From positions 42,217-106,216 of the forward strand of contig JFNH01000004.1 in assembly GCA_000634415.1 (NCBI GenBank): a stretch of 64,000 bases of DNA. Direction: 5' to 3'. The notes beneath the pieces are model-generated. The model did not search any database. It saw only the letters and a program-made list of their open reading frames with translations, and was not told the DNA's origin. The position numbers and the translations under genes are program-made. Origin of the DNA: Prochlorococcus sp. scB245a_519A13. GTDB lineage: Bacteria; Cyanobacteriota; Cyanobacteriia; PCC-6307; Cyanobiaceae. Positions 36,693-44,817 of this stretch are shown in pieces; position 1 is the first letter of the stretch, and every line of letters starts with the position of its first letter.

Positions 36693-37814
36693 TTAGTTAT
36701 TTTGTAGATTAGTAATATCAGTTGGTATTACTTTTAATTTAATAAATTTATTTTTACGCTTTAATAATATATTTACTTGATTTTTGATACCATTTTTACT
36801 TATTTGATCTATTACGTCTGATGCGGTTTCAATATCTTTATTGCCTACTTTAATTAAAATATCATCTATCTTGATTCCACTTTTTTCAGCTGGACTGTTC
36901 GGTACTACATATCCAACTTTTACGACATTATTTTTTATCTCAGAACTACTTTCTTCTATTAGACTAATTCCAATCATAGGATGTATTATTTTCCCATTTT
37001 TTAAAAGTTGATAGGCAATTTCCTTAGCTTTATTAATTGGGATTGCAAAACTCAAACCCGCTCCTGGGCCTGATCTTATTAACGTATTAATACCAATTAC
37101 TTCTCCATAGCTATTCAACAGTGGACCTCCAGAATTGCCAGGATTAATAGCAGCGTCTGTTTGTATTAGTTCAAGTTTCTTATCATATATTCCTAATTGA
37201 GTTACATTTCTATTTAGATTACTAATAATACCAAGGGTAACTGTGTTTTCCAGTCCGAATGGATTTCCAACTGCTATAGCCCAATCACCAACTTTAATCT
37301 TGTCAGAATCGCCCAATTTTGCTTTTGGCCAAGGACCTTTCCCTTCAATCTTTAGTACAGCTAAATCAGTAAAAGAGTCTTGACCTATCAGTTTAGCGTT
37401 TAATTTTTTGCCATTAGTTAAACCAACAATTACCTTATCTGATCCATTTACTACATGTGCATTGGTCATTACAAGTCCATCTGCAAAAATAAATCCACTG
37501 CCTTGGTTTTGCTCTATCCTTGGTCGATTATCGTTAGGCAAATCTAATCCAAAAAATCTTTCAAAATATGGGTCTAGAAATAGTTGAGAATTTCTTGGAA
37601 AATTTCTTTTTTTAACATATCTTTGAGTATCAATTGTCACCACAGCTGCACCGGTTCTTTCTACAGCTTTAGTTATGAAAGATTTGTTTGAAAATAAACT
37701 AACTTCATTAATTTTTGGTTTGCTTAATGGTTGGGATATTACTTTTGCAGGATATGTAATGCCCATTGGAATTAATGAGAGGACAAGTAATAGCTTTTGG
37801 ATGTATCTTTTCAA
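36693..37814 (-). CDS. Trypsin-like serine protease, Deg/HtrA type
   Basis: 373 aa. A basic N-terminus with a hydrophobic stretch (about residues 7-20) is a likely signal peptide, so it probably works in the periplasm or thylakoid lumen. The catalytic triad is His120 (TNAHVV), Asp150 (DSFTDLAVL) and Ser228 (NPGNSGGP). One PDZ domain follows (about 275-365). Such proteases degrade damaged proteins under stress. Only non-ATG starts are available; TTG 37814 fits the signal peptide best. Which of HhoA, HhoB or HtrA it corresponds to is not clear. Confidence 0.93.
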   Translation of the reverse strand: MKRYIQKLLLVLSLIPMGITYPAKVISQPLSKPKINEVSLFSNKSFITKAVERTGAAVVTIDTQRYVKKRNFPRNSQLFLDPYFERFFGLDLPNDNRPRIEQNQGSGFIFADGLVMTNAHVVNGSDKVIVGLTNGKKLNAKLIGQDSFTDLAVLKIEGKGPWPKAKLGDSDKIKVGDWAIAVGNPFGLENTVTLGIISNLNRNVTQLGIYDKKLELIQTDAAINPGNSGGPLLNSYGEVIGINTLIRSGPGAGLSFAIPINKAKEIAYQLLKNGKIIHPMIGISLIEESSSEIKNNVVKVGYVVPNSPAEKSGIKIDDILIKVGNKDIETASDVIDQISKNGIKNQVNILLKRKNKFIKLKVIPTDITNLQNN

Positions 37815-37986
37815 TTTTGATTTTCTTATGTTTTTCGAGAGATTTAATCCACCAAATTAGTGTAATTTAAATATAACTACTAATTAAATTAATTGAATCT
37901 AGAGAATAATTTAATATCTTAAAATAGCTAAATTTCTTTTTTTCGGGCTATGATATTAAACATATATAATCTAATTTATAAGTTTG

Positions 37987-38250
37987 ATGACTATTCTATT
38001 TCCAATCATATATTCTGCAGCCTTAACTTATTTAGTTTGGAAAGCTTTTAAAGTAATGTCTAATGGTTGGGGTATATCCGATAATAAAAATAAACGTTTT
38101 AATACTTCCAGTTTTAAACAAAAAAAGTATACAATACATCCAGAACTTTTAGATAAATCCGGCAACATAACAGAAGAGGAGCTTTTAACAGTTAGATTTT
38201 CGAATGACAATGACTCTACATTAGAAGAAAAAGGTTCAACAACAGATTAA
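37987..38250 (+). CDS. DUF2973 family small membrane protein
   Basis: 87 aa. One N-terminal membrane helix (MTILFPIIYSAALTYLVWKA) is followed by a soluble region with KKYTIHPELLDKSGNITEEE and LLTVRF, the conserved core of this cyanobacteria-only family, and a Thr/Ser/Glu tail. Function is unknown. ATG 37987 is preferred over the upstream TTG 37984. A TATAAT-like box is visible at about 37966-37971. A second small cyanobacterial gene follows after 23 bases. Confidence 0.75.
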   Translation: MTILFPIIYSAALTYLVWKAFKVMSNGWGISDNKNKRFNTSSFKQKKYTIHPELLDKSGNITEEELLTVRFSNDNDSTLEEKGSTTD

Positions 38251-38273
38251 TCAAATTACATCTAAGGAAAAAA

Positions 38274-38657
38274 TTGGAATTAAGAACAAAAATTGTCTCA
38301 GCGGTACTTAGATCGCTCAAGTTGCCACCAAGATTTCGTTTAAAAATGGTCAAAGAAGATCCAGTAAGACTTGAACTTACTCTTACGCCTTCTTACGGTA
38401 AAAATCCAGTTATTGTAGGGATTGTTGAATCTTTAGATTTAGTTGCTCGAAGAGATAGAGAAGGTAGACTTCCTAGAGATCTTCAAGGGACTTGGGACTG
38501 GACTGTAAGACATGGAAAAGTTAGTACTGGAGGCTGGAATCCTATGTTAAAAGAAGCCTTGCAAACAATGTTTGATACAGGATTGCCAGCAATTGTATAT
38601 GAGGAATTAACTGGAGATGAGTATCGCCCTGTTGATGGTGTAAGACATATCAAATAA
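38274..38657 (+). CDS. Conserved cyanobacterial protein of unknown function, 127 aa
   Basis: A soluble mixed alpha/beta protein with basic N-terminal half (KLPPRFRLKMVKEDPVRLEL), a central IVESLDLVARRDREGRLPRD and C-terminal GLPAIVYEELTGDEYRPVDG. No catalytic motif is recognised. The start is TTG 38274, with a purine-rich AAGGAAA just upstream. It follows DUF2973 by 23 bases on the same strand and is probably cotranscribed. The high density of unusual conserved-looking residues (Trp, Arg, Pro) suggests strong constraint. Confidence 0.7.
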   Translation: MELRTKIVSAVLRSLKLPPRFRLKMVKEDPVRLELTLTPSYGKNPVIVGIVESLDLVARRDREGRLPRDLQGTWDWTVRHGKVSTGGWNPMLKEALQTMFDTGLPAIVYEELTGDEYRPVDGVRHIK

Positions 38658-38730
38658 ATAATTAAGTAATTATTTATCATAAATACTTCCTCAAAACGTT
38701 AAAATGATTTGATAAATGATTTAGTTAATT

Positions 38731-38877
38731 ATGAATAATGAAAATCAACCAAGATTTGGATTCGTAGATTTCGCAGAAACCTGGAATGGCCGTATGGCAA
38801 TGATGGGTATTTTGATTGGACTTGGCACTGAATTAATTACTGGACAAAGTATTCTTCGACAAATTGGAATAGGCTAG
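38731..38877 (+). CDS. hli: High-light-inducible protein, minimal form (48 aa)
   Basis: ATG 38731 opens 48 codons. The product is almost only the Hli helix: FAETWNGRMAMMGILIGLGTE, with the chlorophyll-binding ExxNGR motif and Met-rich AMMG turn. It is a one-helix thylakoid protein for photoprotection. It differs from the Hli at 10419 in lacking an N-terminal extension. It ends 4 bases from the convergent zinc-ribbon gene. Confidence 0.9.
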   Translation: MNNENQPRFGFVDFAETWNGRMAMMGILIGLGTELITGQSILRQIGIG

Positions 38878-38881
38878 TAGT

Positions 38882-39223
38882 CTACTTCACTTCTTCTGCT
38901 ACTACTTCAATCGTACTTTCACTAGGCTTTTTATCAAATTGATTGTTATCACTAATATTTTCTAGATTTGCCCCACAATTCATACAGTTTTTACTTAAGC
39001 CTAGGGATATAGCACCACAATTATTACATTTATTGATTTTTGATTTGTAAGAATTAAATCCTATAAATACTAAAATTACTAATAGTAGAGGAATTAAAAA
39101 TAATAAGAGTAGGATATTACTGACAAAGCTTATAAAAAAGTTTATTCCAAAAATTGGAATAACTATAAGTATTATTAATGAGTAAGTAAGAAGATTTTTA
39201 TTAGCTTTAAGAAAATAATTCAT
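38882..39223 (-). CDS. Membrane protein with C-terminal zinc ribbon, 113 aa
   Basis: Two long hydrophobic segments (about residues 12-36 and 37-54) are followed by a zinc-ribbon pattern, CNNCGAISLGLSKNCMNCGA, with two CxxC pairs 12 residues apart, and an acidic tail ending VVAEEVK. The four cysteines likely hold one zinc ion on the cytoplasmic side. Function is unknown. It lies 11 bases downstream of the BrkB-like gene on the same strand. Confidence 0.75.
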   Translation of the reverse strand: MNYFLKANKNLLTYSLIILIVIPIFGINFFISFVSNILLLLFLIPLLLVILVFIGFNSYKSKINKCNNCGAISLGLSKNCMNCGANLENISDNNQFDKKPSESTIEVVAEEVK

Positions 39224-39234
39224 TTTATTGATTC

Positions 39235-40149
39235 TTATTTATAATTTCTTTTTTTATTTAATAAAGTCATACTAGCAATAACTACACTCCAGCACTGTCC
39301 AAAATACAAAATGACTCCTAATAGCCATACCCATAAGGTAAGTACAAGAAAACCTCCAATAAAACCATACGCTTGAAATCTTACTCCTAGTGAAAGAATA
39401 CTTTTACTTACTGCTAGGTTCAAAGTGGTTAGGCCAATTCCAATAAGAAAAGATCCAGGTAAAAGTGGTTTCAAAGGAACTTTTCGACTGGGTAAGAGTG
39501 CTTGTAATAAAAGAGCCATTAAAGAAAATCCGATTAGTGGTATTGCAAACTGACCAACTTGTAATAGCGGTAACTTTAATAATAAATCAGAAATAAGATT
39601 ATTAGATCTTGAAAGATTTTCTAAAACGTTACTTGGGATCATTCTAAGATTTGCACTAATCTGATCAAGTACCATTAAAAAACCAATAAAGAATACTATT
39701 AAAAAGGCTTCAACTCTATTTCTGAGAAACCTCGAGGCTTGCACTCTCCAAGCAGCATTTACTTTTTTAGAAGGAATTTCATCTTCCCAAAGCCTATCTG
39801 AACCTCTTTGAAGAGATAGATATGCATTTCCTGCTGTAAAAAGCAAAAACATAGCCCCTAGAATACCTGCCCCAAAACCTTGATCTATCAAATTAAATAA
39901 TGTTGTTTCTACTAACTCAACTACTGAAGGAGGTAAAAGCTGAGCAGCAAGAGCTATTATTTCTTGATCTAATCCTTCTTGTTTTCCTAGGAACCATGAA
40001 GCTATTGAAAGAGATATTAGAAGAATAGGAAAAAATGATTGAAGTGTGTAGTATGCAAATGCAGCGCTTAAATCAACACAATCAGATTTGCTCCATCGCT
40101 CACAAGCTCCCCATAAACTTTTCAGTATCCAGGTTGAACTTCGCTGCAT
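39235..40149 (-). CDS. YihY/BrkB family membrane protein
   Basis: 304 aa with about six helices. Conserved segments are DLSAAFAYYTLQSFFPILL, FTAGNAYLSLQRGSDRLW and VFLVLTLWVWLLGVILYFGQ-type C-terminal helices (here GFLVLTLWVWLLGVILYFG). The family was once called RNase BN, but that activity belongs to another protein; transport or envelope roles are suspected. ATG 40149 (MQRSSTW) is preferred to the TTG 5 codons upstream. Confidence 0.87.
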   Translation of the reverse strand: MQRSSTWILKSLWGACERWSKSDCVDLSAAFAYYTLQSFFPILLISLSIASWFLGKQEGLDQEIIALAAQLLPPSVVELVETTLFNLIDQGFGAGILGAMFLLFTAGNAYLSLQRGSDRLWEDEIPSKKVNAAWRVQASRFLRNRVEAFLIVFFIGFLMVLDQISANLRMIPSNVLENLSRSNNLISDLLLKLPLLQVGQFAIPLIGFSLMALLLQALLPSRKVPLKPLLPGSFLIGIGLTTLNLAVSKSILSLGVRFQAYGFIGGFLVLTLWVWLLGVILYFGQCWSVVIASMTLLNKKRNYK

Positions 40150-40240
40150 ATTAATTTTCTTCAAATATTTTATTTATTTACTTATTTTTTATTGTATCGG
40201 ATAAAGAAATTTTTCAAGCAATTCTTGATTTATCATGCAA

Positions 40241-41041
40241 CTATTTTTCCAATAATAGGTTACCCCATGGCTTTAAAATTTCAATTTTTTCTATAGATCT
40301 ACAAGCAATTAATGGAAAATTAACATCGCTTAAGTCTTCTCCTGAAACTAAATTTAAAGGATCTTTCTCTAACCACTCTATAGAACAATTGAGTTCTTCT
40401 AGAAGCAGCCACGCTGCTGCAATATCCCATATCTTAGGGGTTGATTCTATTGCTCCGAAAGTTTGTCCCATCGCTACACTCGTAAGATTTAAGCTCGATA
40501 CACCTAAGAGTCTGATTTTGCCAGGAAATACTGAGTTTGGTTTTTTTTGTAAAATTTTTATTGATCTACTACATAACGAAATGCATTCACTTTGATGATT
40601 GTTTTGGCTAGGATTAATCTTCTGGTTATTTAACCAAACCCCCTTACCTTTAATTGATACAAACTTTTTTTGCAATGTAGGAATTATTAAAAAGGAGGAT
40701 TGTGGTTTGCCATCAACGAATCTTGCCACTGATATGGACCAGTAAGGAATACCTGCAGCAAAATTTGTTGTTCCATCGAGTGGATCGACCACCCAATAAG
40801 CTTTTGAGTTTGGAATGAACTTTTGCCCTTCTTCACTAAGGACGCCCTCTCCTGGAGCTATTGAAGCTAAGCCATCTACGATTGTTTTATCACTCCATAA
40901 ATCACAACTTGTTAATAATGATCCATCTGATTTATTGCTGGCGCTAATATTTCCAAAGTCTTTTTTTTGACGTTGACTAACCAATTCAAATAAAGAATTT
41001 AATTCACTTAGTTGCTTATTAGTTAAATTTGGTGGATTCAT
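40241..41041 (-). CDS. Inositol monophosphatase family protein
   Basis: 266 aa. The metal-binding motif WVVDPLDGTTNFAAG, the upstream EGVLSEEG and the C-terminal WDIAAAWLLLEE are the three family signatures. Members hydrolyse inositol phosphates, 3'-phosphoadenosine phosphate, histidinol phosphate or fructose bisphosphate; the substrate here is undetermined. It starts 2 bases after the broken tolC-like gene ends, on the same strand. Confidence 0.92.
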   Translation of the reverse strand: MNPPNLTNKQLSELNSLFELVSQRQKKDFGNISASNKSDGSLLTSCDLWSDKTIVDGLASIAPGEGVLSEEGQKFIPNSKAYWVVDPLDGTTNFAAGIPYWSISVARFVDGKPQSSFLIIPTLQKKFVSIKGKGVWLNNQKINPSQNNHQSECISLCSRSIKILQKKPNSVFPGKIRLLGVSSLNLTSVAMGQTFGAIESTPKIWDIAAAWLLLEELNCSIEWLEKDPLNLVSGEDLSDVNFPLIACRSIEKIEILKPWGNLLLEK

Positions 41042-41043
41042 AT

Positions 41044-42470
41044 TTATATATTACAAATAGACTCTGTATTTTTAATTTTATTATTATTCCTACCCAAACA
41101 ATTTTTATTAATATCAAGAAAAGTTAATCTATTTAACTCATCTAAATTTAGATTGTAATTATATATTGCATTAATATTTTTTGATTTCGCATTACTTAAT
41201 TCATTTTGTCTTACGAGAACATCTTTTAATGTTGATATTCCAACATCATATCTAAGTCTAGAAAGCCTTACAGACTCTTTGCTAGATTTAATTTCTTTAA
41301 TAGAAGAAATTATTTTTTCTTCATTTAATTTAAGATTTAAGTATGCTTTATTAATATTTGTGGTTAAAACATTTTTTAGATTTTCATAAGCATATTTTTC
41401 AGCTTCTGCATCTGCTATTTTTGATTTGTAAGAGTTCTTATTTTGTCCGCCATCAAAAATACTCCATGCAAAATTTAAACTTATGGTATTTGTATAATTA
41501 GATTCCGATTTTTCAGAGTCGATATTAATTGCTAGAGAGTCACCTTTAGAAAATGTACTAGATAATGAATTACTGATATAGATATTTGGCTTATTTTGAG
41601 CTAAAAAGCTATTTGCTTGACTATTTTTGATTGATTTTTGAAGAATAAGGTTTTTTAAGGAAAGATTTTTATCTAAACCTTCATTAATATTCTTATTCAA
41701 TTTATGATTCCAAAACCCTATAAGATTTTGCTCTTTATTAGTTTCAAAATCCCCCTTAAAATTGAGAATTTCTTTAAGAGAAATTTTATTAATTTCATGT
41801 TCTATTCTCTTTTCATTAAGTGATTGTTTATCTCTAGATAATTGAGCTTCTGCTTCAAGAACTTCAAATTTTGTACCAATTCCAGCATCTAGTTTCGCTT
41901 TAGCATTTTCTAAACTTGTAATAGATAAATCAAGTGTAAATTTTTTATTTTGAATATCTTGATATGACTTTTTATATTTGTGATATCTGATTCTTGCTCT
42001 TGAATTAAATCTTTTTTCTTAATTTCATAATTATTTTCTGCAATTTTGTAATTTGTTTTGGCAATTTTAATTTCAGATCCTCTAAGCGGGGCAACTACAT
42101 CCCATCTGATATTCAGGGTCGGATTAGCCGTAAATTGTGATGTTTTTCGAGTAGATGACTTGTTATTGTACTTTTTACCTGCGACATATCTTGGTAAACC
42201 ATTGGCTTGAAAATCTAAGGATGGATATCTTTTGGCAATTTGACTGGAAAGATTAAAGCTTGCAGAATTTACTAAGTTTTGTAATGACTTTAATTCTTGA
42301 TTATTTAATATAAGTTTTTCTATTTCTTGATAATCAACAAAAGTAATATTTGATTTTTCTTCTAAAACATTATCAATGTAATTTTTTGTTTCGCTCGAAA
42401 GTACATTAAGAGTGTTGATACTTAGAGTAAGCGGCAATAATAAGATAGGATTTATTACTCTTCTAAGCAT
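41044..42470 (-). pseudogene. TolC-type outer-membrane efflux gene with a single frameshift
   Basis: Two frames together make one TolC-like protein of about 475 residues. The first (from ATG 42470) has a signal-like N-terminus and the first helical repeat, then shifts into a short out-of-frame tail and stops near 41910. The second frame is open from the same point to 41044 and carries the matching segments AKAKLDAGIGTKFEVLEAEA and SRLRYDVGISTLKDVLVRQN, the two classic TolC helix-turn repeats. The frames join by adding one A to the A5 run at 41973-41969. So this is either a recent pseudogene, a phase-variable or slippery gene, or a sequencing error. Intact, it would be the outer-membrane channel of type I secretion or efflux. 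Confidence 0.85.
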
Positions 42471-42495
42471 GTTTTATATTATCGATAATATTCGA

Positions 42496-43872
42496 TTAAC
42501 CTATCAAAGTATTAATAATATCATTTGAATCATCAAGAACGTGAATTTTAGTATTTATTTGATTTTCAACTTCTTGGATATTTTTATCATCTAAAAATAA
42601 ATCAGTATTAATTTTTAACATAATAGATGGTATGTAAACAGCTTCTCCTAAATCCTTATTTTTCAGCCCGCAAATTAGATCTTCTCCAGTAAGAAGACCT
42701 GTAACAACTTGATCTTGACCCCAATAAATACTTGGTAAACCATATAAATTGATTGTTAATCCATTAATTAAGTTTAATTTCTTAACTGTAGGAATTAGGG
42801 CTTCATAAACTAACTTACCAACAATCCAACTAACTTTTTTTGGCTTTTTTACTTTTTTTGGTAGGTTTTGAGTCCTCTCTTTTAATGATTCTAGAAAGTT
42901 TCTAATAGTCCCAACCCCATTAGATTCTTGTGGCATATTTTCGTAGGTTTTGTAACTTGGTAAATTTTTACCAGCAATTAAATACCATTCGTCTGCTAGC
43001 CAACAAAAACGAGTCCCAAGAGTAAGTTCTAGAGAGGCTTGAATTTTCTCTACTTGTTTAATAGTTTTTTTTGCATATTCAGGGCTTATTGATTTCAATC
43101 CATCATTTTCAGGTCTAAATTTTGTAAGTCCTACAGGAACTATTGCAACTGAAAGTACTGTCTGAGAAGTTTTTTTGTAAAATTCAGAAAGTTCAAAAAT
43201 TGATTTCTCAAGAATATCCCCATCATTTATATCTGGACAAACAACAATTTGAGCATGTATTTGAATAGAGTTTTTTTCAAACCACGAAATTTGATCAAGG
43301 ATCACTCCTGCTTTTTTATTTTTTAATAATTTTTCTCTTGTGGCAGGATCAGTAGCATGAACTGAAATAAAAAGTGGGGATAGTTTTTGCATAGCAATTC
43401 TTTCCCAGTCTTCTTTTTTTAAATTCGTGAGAGTTAGATAAGAGCCATATAGGAAACTTAATCTATAATCATCATCTTTTATATAAAGGCTTTTTCTTTT
43501 ACCACTTGGCTGTTGATCAATAAAACAAAAAGGACATCTATTATTGCATTGCTTGATTGAATCAAATAATGCATCTTTAAAATTTATACCTAAATTAACG
43601 TCTTGATCTTTTTCAATATTTATATTGTGAATTTTATGATTTTTATCCAAAACTGATATGTCTAAAATTTCTTCACTAATTAGAATCTGATAATCAATTA
43701 AATCTCTTGGTTTTTTCCCATTAATACTAATAATTGAATCACCTGATTCAAATCCTATTTCTTGAGCGATGGAATTAGCTTCAATACTTTCAATTTCTGC
43801 AGGATTTATTCTATAAGTAATTTTAGGAACCAAAAGATCATTGGAATCTTTGTAATTAATTTCTTGCCACAC
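42496..43872 (-). CDS. Radical-SAM/PDZ protein, TIGR03279/DUF512 family
   Basis: 458 aa, a cyanobacterial family. An N-terminal PDZ-like domain (AQEIGFESGDSIISINGKKP) is followed by a radical-SAM-type cysteine cluster CNNRCPFCFIDQ (C-x4-C-x2-C rather than the usual CxxxCxxC) and the DUF512 region with FCWLADEWY. The enzyme presumably binds a 4Fe-4S cluster; substrate unknown. A C-terminal segment VVTGLLTGEDLICGL and YIPSIML is typical of the family. It is the gene upstream of the tolC-like gene, 25 bases away. Confidence 0.88.
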   Translation of the reverse strand: MWQEINYKDSNDLLVPKITYRINPAEIESIEANSIAQEIGFESGDSIISINGKKPRDLIDYQILISEEILDISVLDKNHKIHNINIEKDQDVNLGINFKDALFDSIKQCNNRCPFCFIDQQPSGKRKSLYIKDDDYRLSFLYGSYLTLTNLKKEDWERIAMQKLSPLFISVHATDPATREKLLKNKKAGVILDQISWFEKNSIQIHAQIVVCPDINDGDILEKSIFELSEFYKKTSQTVLSVAIVPVGLTKFRPENDGLKSISPEYAKKTIKQVEKIQASLELTLGTRFCWLADEWYLIAGKNLPSYKTYENMPQESNGVGTIRNFLESLKERTQNLPKKVKKPKKVSWIVGKLVYEALIPTVKKLNLINGLTINLYGLPSIYWGQDQVVTGLLTGEDLICGLKNKDLGEAVYIPSIMLKINTDLFLDDKNIQEVENQINTKIHVLDDSNDIINTLIG

Positions 43873-43918
43873 AATTTAAGGTCAAGTACTCTTATTTATT
43901 TTTATTCTAAACTGATAT

Positions 43919-44032
43919 ATGACTCAAAGTGTATTAAATACTTTTAAAAAATTAAATATAGGTGTGAAACTATGGGCCTTTAATTTATTAAAATATGTCA
44001 TTCGCAGTTTTCTAAAACTCGATTTAGATTAG
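43919..44032 (+). CDS. Possible 37-aa small ORF upstream of DUF3120 gene
   Basis: ATG 43919 opens 37 codons ending at 44032, 17 bases before the DUF3120 start. The product would be a basic, amphipathic peptide (FKKLNIGVKLWAFNLLKYVI). There is no ribosome-binding site, and a frame of this length can arise by chance in such DNA. Listed as tentative. Confidence 0.2.
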   Translation: MTQSVLNTFKKLNIGVKLWAFNLLKYVIRSFLKLDLD

Positions 44033-44049
44033 TTAAAATAACTTTTTCA

Positions 44050-44817
44050 TTGAAAGAATTAATTACAAAAAATTTAGAGGTAAAAGATAAATTTAACTAT
44101 GAATCTCATAAGTCATTTGATTCATATGAAAATAGTTTTTTATCAAATCCTATATCGTTAAGATTGTGGTCTTCTTTTTTTGTAATTTTACCTATTTTTG
44201 TTCAAGCTCCTTGGGTTAGATTAGAACCAATAAGTGCTCTTTGTTTTACTTTTGTTATCATTTTAGTTGCAATTGTTTTGAATCAGAAAGGATCAAATAA
44301 GTGGTTTATTGTTAGTTCATTATTACTTGGTGTATCAGGTAGTTGGCTTGGTGGATGTTTGTTCTGGGGATGGTTAAGCCCCTTTCCTATCTTACACATA
44401 CCTGTTGAAGCTGTAGTTTTCCCATTAGCTTTAATTGGATTTGGTACTAATTGGAAAATAGGTTCAAGTTTTTATATCTCTTCTTTATTTGGAACTGCAG
44501 TTACCGACATTACAATATTTTTAATCGGAATCATGGATCAATGGAGACAGGTTATTACAGCAGATTCTGAAACTGCACCCCAAATTCTCCAAAAAACCTC
44601 AGAGAATCTTATACAAATAAAATCCTTATCTATTATCATTTTTGTTGCTCTTATACTTTGGTTTATTTCAAAAGAAATTTTAGATTCTGCCACAATTAAT
44701 ACAACTAATGGTAAAGCACTATTAGTTTCTAGTTATGTAATTCAAACGACATTAATTGTTGATGGTATTTTTATTGTTTTAGCAATTCTGCAACCAACTT
44801 TTAGTGGATTGGTTTAA
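44050..44817 (+). CDS. DUF3120 membrane protein
   Basis: 255 aa with about six membrane helices and a polar N-terminal 35 residues. Conserved segments are LPIFVQAPWVRLEPISAL, GSWLGGCLFWGWLSPFP and PVEAVVFPLALIGFGTNWKIG. The family is confined to cyanobacteria and has no assigned function. The start is TTG 44050. Its stop overlaps the ATG of nadB (TAATG), so the two are translationally coupled. Confidence 0.85.
   Translation: MKELITKNLEVKDKFNYESHKSFDSYENSFLSNPISLRLWSSFFVILPIFVQAPWVRLEPISALCFTFVIILVAIVLNQKGSNKWFIVSSLLLGVSGSWLGGCLFWGWLSPFPILHIPVEAVVFPLALIGFGTNWKIGSSFYISSLFGTAVTDITIFLIGIMDQWRQVITADSETAPQILQKTSENLIQIKSLSIIIFVALILWFISKEILDSATINTTNGKALLVSSYVIQTTLIVDGIFIVLAILQPTFSGLV

Noticed and set aside
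41044..41700. Treating the second half of the TolC-like gene as a separate 218-aa gene
   Set aside because: The frame stays open upstream of its TTG and continues the TolC pattern; it is the distal part of one frameshifted gene.
43925..43946. AAAGTGTATTAAATACTTT near-palindrome as a terminator or operator
   Set aside because: The pairing has a bulge and almost no loop, and similar AT-rich palindromes are expected by chance.
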